From: Desulfocucumis palustris
Lineage (GTDB): Bacteria; Bacillota; Desulfotomaculia; Desulfotomaculales; Desulfocucumaceae
DNA length: 64,000 bases
Direction: 5' to 3'
Assembly: GCF_002933875.1 (NCBI RefSeq)
Contig: NZ_BFAV01000157.1
Coordinates: 186,001 to 250,000 of the forward strand
Of the stretch, positions 59,084-64,000 are shown piece after piece. The notes under the pieces were generated by a model. That model was not told the origin of the DNA. It was given only the letters and a program-made list of their open reading frames with translations, and made no database searches. A program made the translations under genes and the position numbers. The stretch's first letter is position 1; the number at the start of each line of letters is the position of its first letter.

Positions 59084-60499
59084 CTACTGCTTGTCCGCTG
59101 AAAAGATTTCTTTGCGCATGTAGGAATCGGCGGCTTCATTGCCGTATGTCCTTCTGGCCCAATAGTAGAATATTATGCCCATTATGGTCCAGCCCCCGAC
59201 GATGACCCACTCGTAAGGCCATACCAGGGCGGAGGGGCTGCCGGGCAGGTAAAGCAGCACAAACCCCATGGACAGTATTATGGCTATATAGCCGATAAAT
59301 TTGCCGTTGCTGACCTTAAAGGGCCTGCTCATTTCAGGCTCACGGTTTCTCAGTATGATAAAGGCTATGCAAACCAGCAGATACGCCACGCATATGCTCA
59401 AACCACCGGCATCCACCAGCCAGACCAGCATTTTACGTCCGAACAGGGGAGCCAGGGTGGACAGCGCCCCGATAAGAAGAATGGCGTTGCTGGGAGTTTT
59501 ATATTTAGGATGCATGTACCCCAAAAACTCCGGCAGCATTTTGGAGCGGGCCATGGCGTAAATAGCGCGGCTGGCCCCGATATAGAACCCGTTCCAGCTG
59601 GAAACGATACCCGCAATACCCCCCAGAATCAACAGTTTTCCAGCCCAGTGGCCGCCAAACAACGCAGCCATGGCATCGGCGGTAACCAGTTTGGATGCGG
59701 TCATTTCCCCGGCGGTAAGAGACCTTGACACTCCGAAAATTATCAGCATGTAGAAGGCCGCAGCCATAATAACGGATAGAATCAATACCTTGCCTATGGA
59801 TTTGTACGGCAGGTTTATTTCCTCGGCGGCCTGGGGAATGACATTAAATCCGACAAACATGAATGGAGTCATAATCAGTACCGTCATCATTCCGCCGGCG
59901 CCGCTTACAAAAAGCGGTTCCATCTTGGCGGTGCTGCCGTTGAATAAACTTCCGGTAACCAGTAAGACCCCGGCAATAAATATGATTATAGTAAATAAGG
60001 ACTGTAATAAAGCTGCTGTTTTTACACCGAAATAATTGGCTATTGTTAAAATAATGGAAGCTATAACTCCCACCGCCACCCAACTGGCGTATACGTCCCA
60101 GCCGGCCACAGTCCAGAGATATCCCTTGTAGTACCCGGGAATAAGATATTCAATAACCGTCGGCAGGGCCACGGCCTCGAAGGCCACCACTGAAATGTAA
60201 CTGAGAATGATGGACCAGGTGGCAATAAAGGAGGCTGTGATTCCCATGGCCCGGTAACAAAAAACGTGCTCGCCGCCAACCTTCGGCATGGCGGCGGTAA
60301 GTTCCGAGTAGGCCAGCCCCACGAAAATAACCACGGCGCTCCCCAATCCGAAAGCCAGCATGGCTCCGATGGAACCTGCGGCATTAATCCAGTCGCCGGT
60401 GAGGATAACCCATCCCCAACCAATCATAGCCCCGAATGCCAGGGCAAAAACGTCGAATTTACCTAGAACTTTATCAAATCCTGCATTCTGATCCGACAC
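59084..60499 (-). CDS. APC superfamily amino acid permease
   Basis: This 471-residue protein with twelve helices has an N-terminal FALAFGAMIGWGWVILTGDWI, the APC helix 1 with its unwound Gly-rich segment, and AAGSIGAMLAFGLGSAVVIFVGLAYSELTAAMP. GTG 60499 is chosen because AGGGGTG lies nine bases upstream; the longer frame runs back past the sigma-54 promoter. It leads the operon permease - moaD-like - gabT - aor and so probably imports the omega-amino acid that GabT uses. Confidence 0.85.
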   Translation of the reverse strand: MSDQNAGFDKVLGKFDVFALAFGAMIGWGWVILTGDWINAAGSIGAMLAFGLGSAVVIFVGLAYSELTAAMPKVGGEHVFCYRAMGITASFIATWSIILSYISVVAFEAVALPTVIEYLIPGYYKGYLWTVAGWDVYASWVAVGVIASIILTIANYFGVKTAALLQSLFTIIIFIAGVLLVTGSLFNGSTAKMEPLFVSGAGGMMTVLIMTPFMFVGFNVIPQAAEEINLPYKSIGKVLILSVIMAAAFYMLIIFGVSRSLTAGEMTASKLVTADAMAALFGGHWAGKLLILGGIAGIVSSWNGFYIGASRAIYAMARSKMLPEFLGYMHPKYKTPSNAILLIGALSTLAPLFGRKMLVWLVDAGGLSICVAYLLVCIAFIILRNREPEMSRPFKVSNGKFIGYIAIILSMGFVLLYLPGSPSALVWPYEWVIVGGWTIMGIIFYYWARRTYGNEAADSYMRKEIFSADKQ

Positions 60500-60606
60500 T
60501 AAGCAGTTCACCCCTAACAATATTTGTCTCTTTAGGAAAAAATTATTGCCGCTGCGGAACATCCCCCCATTCACCGGACTATTTTCTTTACCGGCCTTCA
60601 ATAACT

Positions 60607-60621
60607 TGCAAAAAACCGGCC
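60607..60621 (-). promoter_or_regulatory. Sigma-54 promoter of the permease-moaD-gabT-aor operon
   Basis: On the minus strand GGCCGGTTTTTTGCA keeps GG and GC ten bases apart with TTTT-TTGCA. Two bases of the -24 box differ from consensus. It is 108 bases before the GTG start. Confidence 0.6.
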
Positions 60622-60684
60622 GATTTATTAAAAGACTTTCACCGGCTTATATAGAGATAATTTATAAATTTCACAATATTAATA

Positions 60685-60698
60685 ATGCGCATTTGCAT
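60685..60698. promoter_or_regulatory. ATGC-N6-GCAT palindrome upstream of the permease operon, site 1
   Basis: ATGCGCATTTGCAT, about 65 bases upstream of the sigma-54 promoter. Confidence 0.58.
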
Positions 60699-60751
60699 GC
60701 AAAATAGTCTGACTAGGTTGAATTTCTGCTTAAGGGGCTTGAGTCGGCAAG

Positions 60752-60765
60752 ATGCGCCGGCGCAT
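60752..60765. promoter_or_regulatory. ATGC-N6-GCAT palindrome upstream of the permease operon, site 2
   Basis: ATGCGCCGGCGCAT is fully palindromic and extends to 16 bases with flanking G and C. Confidence 0.65.
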
Positions 60766-60772
60766 CCTTGTA

Positions 60773-60786
60773 ATGCCCCCGGGCAT
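60773..60786. promoter_or_regulatory. ATGC-N6-GCAT palindrome upstream of the permease operon, site 3
   Basis: ATGCCCCCGGGCAT, 21 bases centre to centre from site 2, the same paired spacing as gdhA sites 2 and 3. Confidence 0.65.
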
Positions 60787-60936
60787 TCGGATTGAAAGCG
60801 GCTTCCCCGTCCCGGGGCATATTACATAATTTTCTATGACTTAATATTATTCTTAATAATTTCAAGGTGGCAGGAATATCATATTAACCGACGAAATATC
60901 AATTTTTATTCATAAAAACCAAGTGAGGTATTTAAG

Positions 60937-61236
60937 ATGCAAAATTTAAAGCAGGATTCCAAGGGAAACAGGGTAATCATCAGCGTGCTGGGACCGGACC
61001 GGGTCGGCATAATTGCCGGAGTAGCAAACATCCTGTCGGAAAACAATATTAATATACTGGATATAAGCCAAACAATCATACAGGAATTTCTGGCCATGGT
61101 TTTAATAGCCGATATGGAAAAAAGCAAAATCAACATGGAACAACTGAAGGAGAAACTGGCGGAAAAGGGCAGGGAAATAGGAGTTAAAATCGACGCCCAG
61201 CATGAAGATGTTTTTAATTTCATGCACAGGCTATAA
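60937..61236 (+). CDS. ACT domain protein (UPF0237 family)
   Basis: This 99-residue protein consists of one ACT domain (VIISVLGPDRVGIIAGVANI, then LDISQTIIQEFLAMVLIADM) and a charged helix. ACT domains bind amino acids or other small ligands. The gene is usually paired with the UPF0210/DUF711 gene that follows, as here. AAGTGAGGTATTTAAG precedes the ATG. Confidence 0.85.
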   Translation: MQNLKQDSKGNRVIISVLGPDRVGIIAGVANILSENNINILDISQTIIQEFLAMVLIADMEKSKINMEQLKEKLAEKGREIGVKIDAQHEDVFNFMHRL

Positions 61237-61262
61237 CCCCGGAACTCCGAAAGGCCCGGCAT

Positions 61263-61295
61263 GCCCCGGAATCCGGGGCGGTATTTTTTATTTTT
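61263..61295 (+). terminator. Terminator or attenuator between the ACT and UPF0210 genes
   Basis: GCCCCG and CGGGGC (61263-61279) form a tight stem followed by GGTATTTTTTATTTTT. It lies within the leader of the next gene, so it could reduce downstream expression. Confidence 0.6.
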
Positions 61296-61305
61296 GGAGG
61301 GTAAT

Positions 61306-62664
61306 ATGCTTACACTGGCTGAAATAGTTGAAACCATAAAAATGGTCCAGGAAGAAAACCTGGATATACGCACCATCACCATGGGCATCAGTCTGAGGGA
61401 CTGCGCAGGACCCAGCCCGGCGGCCGCCAGGAAAAAGATTTACGATAAAATAACCGGCCTGGCCGGCAACCTGGTCCGGGTGGGCGAGGAAATAGAAAAG
61501 GAATTCGGCATCCCCATAGTCAACAAAAGAATTTCCGTCACCCCCATTTCCCTGGTGGCTGAAAGCTGTGGAGAAGAGGATTACACCGGTTTTGCCAAGA
61601 CCCTGGATGAAGCCGCGGAAGCGGTGGGGGTTAATTTTATAGGTGGATTTTCCGCGCTGGTGCACAAGGGCTTCACCACCGGCGACATGCGCCTGGTACA
61701 GTCCATCCCCCGGGCCCTGGCCACCACCCAAAGGGTATGTTCCTCGGTCAACGTGGCCACCAGCAAGGCGGGCATAAACATGGACGCTGTTTACCTGATG
61801 GGCAAAATAATTAAGGAAACCGCGCAATTAACCGCCCACAGGGACGGACTGGGCTGCGCCAAACTGGTGGTGTTCAGCAACGTGCCCGAGGACAACCCTT
61901 TTATGGCCGGGGCCTTTCATGGCATAGGCGAACCGGAATCGGTAATCAATGTGGGAGTATCGGGCCCCGGAGTGGTTAAAAATGTGGTGGAAAGAAATAA
62001 AGACGCGGATTTCGGCACCCTGGCCGAAGCAATAAAAAAGACGGCCTTTAAAATAACCCGCATGGGTGAACTGGTGGGCCGCACGGCGGCCTCCCGGCTG
62101 GGGGTTCCCTTCGGAATAGTGGATATATCCCTGGCTCCCACCCCCGCGGTGGGTGACAGTGTGGCGGAAATACTTGAGTACATGGGATTGGAAAGGTGCG
62201 GCACCCACGGCACCACCGCCGCCCTGGCTTTATTGAATGACGCTGTGAAAAAAGGAGGCGCCATGGGCTCTTCCTATGTGGGAGGACTGTCCGGGGCATT
62301 CATACCGGTAAGCGAGGACGCGGGAATGATCAGGGCGGTTGAAATCGGCGCCCTGGGACTGGACAAGCTGGAAGCCATGACCTGCGTATGTTCCGTGGGG
62401 CTGGACATGATTGCGGTGCCGGGAGACACCGGCCCGGAGACCATTGCCGCGATAATTGCCGACGAGGTGGCCATAGGGGTGATTAACCACAAAACCACCG
62501 CCGTAAGGATAATCCCCGCCCCGGGCAAAAAGGTGGGAGACCGGGTGGAATTCGGGGGACTGCTGGGTCGCGCCCCGGTTATGCCGGTGCACCCCTTTTC
62601 CTCCGACATATTTGTCCGCCGGGGAGGCAGAATTCCCGCGCCGGTCAGCAGCCTTACCAACTAA
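61306..62664 (+). CDS. UPF0210/DUF711 family protein
   Basis: This 452-residue protein begins [20 protein letters not shown] and contains [11 protein letters not shown], then a long alpha/beta repeat region similar to the PFL-like DUF711 fold, and [20 protein letters not shown] near the end. ATG 61306 follows TGGAGGGTAAT. The function of the family is unknown. Constant pairing with an ACT protein suggests control by an amino acid. Confidence 0.85.
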   Translation: MLTLAEIVETIKMVQEENLDIRTITMGISLRDCAGPSPAAARKKIYDKITGLAGNLVRVGEEIEKEFGIPIVNKRISVTPISLVAESCGEEDYTGFAKTLDEAAEAVGVNFIGGFSALVHKGFTTGDMRLVQSIPRALATTQRVCSSVNVATSKAGINMDAVYLMGKIIKETAQLTAHRDGLGCAKLVVFSNVPEDNPFMAGAFHGIGEPESVINVGVSGPGVVKNVVERNKDADFGTLAEAIKKTAFKITRMGELVGRTAASRLGVPFGIVDISLAPTPAVGDSVAEILEYMGLERCGTHGTTAALALLNDAVKKGGAMGSSYVGGLSGAFIPVSEDAGMIRAVEIGALGLDKLEAMTCVCSVGLDMIAVPGDTGPETIAAIIADEVAIGVINHKTTAVRIIPAPGKKVGDRVEFGGLLGRAPVMPVHPFSSDIFVRRGGRIPAPVSSLTN

Positions 62665-62778
62665 ACGCCATTAATATTAAAAGTTCCTCATATTGTGTCA
62701 TTTACCGTCCAATCCGGGAGGAAATTATCATATGCTGTTGAAATCTTGTAGAAATGCCTTTTTTCACCGGAGGTAACA

Positions 62779-63789
62779 ATGCGAAAGACCTTCCTATCAT
62801 TAATGCTGGTTGGGTTAATGCTGTTGCTGGCGCTGCCGGGCTGCGCCCGTCAGGATAAGGAATCCCGGACCGAAGGCCAGGCGCAGACCGCCGCCGGCGA
62901 CGAAGGGGCACCGGGCGATGAGCGGGATAACACGGTAAAGAAACAACTTGATGAGGCACTGCAGGGACAACCAGGCAATCCGGCAACAAACCCCCAGGAC
63001 CCGAACGGCGGCAAAATGCCCCCGTCGGAAACCAAAATCAACCCGCTGCCTGATTTTACCGCTGACGAAACTGTGGAAATAAGCGGAAAAACCAGGGCCG
63101 GCAACAGGATCTTCATAAACGGCAAGGAAACGCCGGTGGACCCCAGGGGGCAATTCACAGGAACAGTCCAATTGAAGCCCGGCGACAACACCATAGCTGT
63201 GGATACCTTAAATAAGAAAGGAACTCCGGACAAACAAAGCCTGTCCATAAAATATCAGCCCCTGGCGCCAAAGCTCCTGGCGCTGGCCCCGGAAAGCTCC
63301 GACTCGGAGACTGTAACCGTTTCCGGCCAGACGGAGCCGGGCTGCATTGTTTATATAAACAGCAGCCGGACCCAACCGGATAAAAAGGGGAATTTTTCCC
63401 TGCCTGTAAAGCTTGAGCCCGGCTCCAACTCCATTAAGGTTGTTTCTTCAAACAGCCTGGGAGGCCAGGCCCTGGTGACCAAAAACGTTACTTTCAATCC
63501 CCCGGATCCCAAACTGGTGCTTATAGTTCCAGGCGAAACCAGCAGCCAGCAGGTGACCATCAGCGGTATTACGGACGACAACACGGTGCTGCTGGCCTAC
63601 GTCAATGACGTAAAAACCAATGTAAACAACAACAACGGCATTTTTTCGGGAACCGTGCAGTTAAAAGAGGGACTTAACACCATAACCGTCCAGGTGGCCA
63701 ACAAATGGGGCAAAACAAGAACCCAGCAAAAGAATGTAAACTATCAACCGGTAAACCAGGATCAGGGCGGTGAGGATTTCTATTATTAA
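62779..63789 (+). CDS. Lipoprotein with three Ig-like (glucodextranase-type) repeats
   Basis: This 336-residue protein has a signal peptide with lipobox LPGC (about residue 22) and a low-complexity Gly/Pro/Asp linker (25-85). Three repeats of about 75 residues follow, each with a pattern like VEISGKTRAG...VYINGK...GxFxGTVQLKPGxNTI, as in bacterial Ig-like domains. It is surface-anchored and probably binds carbohydrate or protein. AGGTAAC precedes the ATG. Confidence 0.78.
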   Translation: MRKTFLSLMLVGLMLLLALPGCARQDKESRTEGQAQTAAGDEGAPGDERDNTVKKQLDEALQGQPGNPATNPQDPNGGKMPPSETKINPLPDFTADETVEISGKTRAGNRIFINGKETPVDPRGQFTGTVQLKPGDNTIAVDTLNKKGTPDKQSLSIKYQPLAPKLLALAPESSDSETVTVSGQTEPGCIVYINSSRTQPDKKGNFSLPVKLEPGSNSIKVVSSNSLGGQALVTKNVTFNPPDPKLVLIVPGETSSQQVTISGITDDNTVLLAYVNDVKTNVNNNNGIFSGTVQLKEGLNTITVQVANKWGKTRTQQKNVNYQPVNQDQGGEDFYY

Positions 63790-63853
63790 GGAATTGCCGG
63801 ATTCTTACAGCTGAAGCCGGCTGGATAAATACCCTTTCGGGGGAGGAGATAAA

Positions 63854-64000
63854 TTGAAAAAGGCCTCATTGATATTTCTGGCATTGCTGCTCCTTATCTG
63901 CGGCGGTTGCGGCAATAAAGACTCCACCGCCACCCTGCAGAAGGTTCAATCGGAACTTGATAAATATGAAGAAAATATGATTACTTTTTATCAATTTAAA
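63854..64000 (+). CDS. Lipoprotein, N-terminal part only (cut by window edge)
   Basis: TTG 63854 follows GGGAGGAGATAAA. The 49 codons in view encode a signal peptide MKKASLIFLALLLLICGGC with the lipobox Cys, then a polar, helical start (STATLQKVQSELDKYEENM). The gene is 65 bases after the Ig-repeat lipoprotein gene and probably in its operon. Family not recognisable from this length. Confidence 0.7.
   Translation, partial: MKKASLIFLALLLLICGGCGNKDSTATLQKVQSELDKYEENMITFYQFK

Noticed and set aside
1-64000. CRISPR arrays, tRNA genes, phage genes and replication origins
   Set aside because: No evenly spaced direct repeats, T-loop-like tRNA ends, phage structural genes or DnaA-box clusters were seen on either strand.

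Overview
The window looks like the chromosome of an anaerobic, Gram-positive Peptococcaceae-type Firmicute (Desulfotomaculum or Pelotomaculum relatives). The reasons are soluble Hdr/Flx and tungsten enzymes, lipoprotein signal peptides, frequent GTG and TTG starts behind strong AGGAGG sites, Na+-pumping decarboxylase subunits and selenoproteins. No rRNA, tRNA, CRISPR or phage gene was seen. Taxonomy is an inference from gene content.

Layout. (1) 1-245: a minus-strand molybdenum/tungsten-cofactor-type riboswitch with its own promoter and terminator, serving a gene beyond the left edge; the 5' end of a possible second aptamer lies at 1-17. (2) 801-7521: an operon hdrC-hdrB-hdrA-flxD-flxC-flxB-flxA. 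HdrA and FlxD (MvhD-like) each have an in-frame UGA exactly where the family has a conserved Cys, followed by a hairpin; both are read here as selenoproteins. (3) 7750-12343: a quinone-reductase-like flavoprotein, a DUF3006/ComEC-like beta-lactamase-fold pair, and a more AT-rich trio (DAP-decarboxylase-like, left-handed beta-helix, SurA-like lipoprotein) bounded by two copies of a palindromic repeat. (4) 12327-16044 (minus): a Fur-like box, two GGDEF proteins and FeoB. (5) 16247-21363 (minus): repeats, a gene fragment, and an RND efflux pump with its adaptor and TetR regulator.

(6) 22113-45057: a catabolic region. It holds a glutaconate-type CoA-transferase, a sigma-54 activator with CBS domains, two acyl-CoA dehydrogenases carrying the Arg typical of glutaryl-CoA dehydrogenases, a biotin-dependent carboxyltransferase, a biotin carrier, two OadG-like/beta-subunit pairs of Na+-translocating decarboxylases, two ion/dicarboxylate transporters, an IS1634-derived protein, a large phosphatase-fold membrane protein and a YeiH-like exporter. 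(7) 45064-51212: MITE-like repeats, a flavodoxin-like protein and a liv-type ABC importer. (8) 51666-60499 (minus): a second sigma-54 activator, glutamate dehydrogenase, and an operon of amino acid permease, MoaD/ThiS-like protein, omega-aminotransferase and aldehyde:ferredoxin oxidoreductase. (9) 60937-64000: an ACT protein with a UPF0210/DUF711 protein, and two lipoproteins, the last cut by the window edge.

The main reading is that regions 6-8 form one regulon. Six intergenic regions carry the same palindrome, ATGC-N6-GCAT (13 sites). In five of these regions a good -24/-12 (sigma-54) promoter lies downstream at enhancer-like distance. The controlled genes fit one route: omega-amino acid uptake, transamination (with glutamate dehydrogenase recycling the acceptor), oxidation of the semialdehyde by a tungsten enzyme, CoA activation of the dicarboxylate, dehydrogenation to an enoyl dicarboxyl-CoA, and Na+-pumping decarboxylation. 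5-Aminovalerate to glutarate to crotonyl-CoA is the best-fitting substrate series, but it is inferred. The Hdr-Flx complex could connect the resulting NADH and ferredoxin pools.
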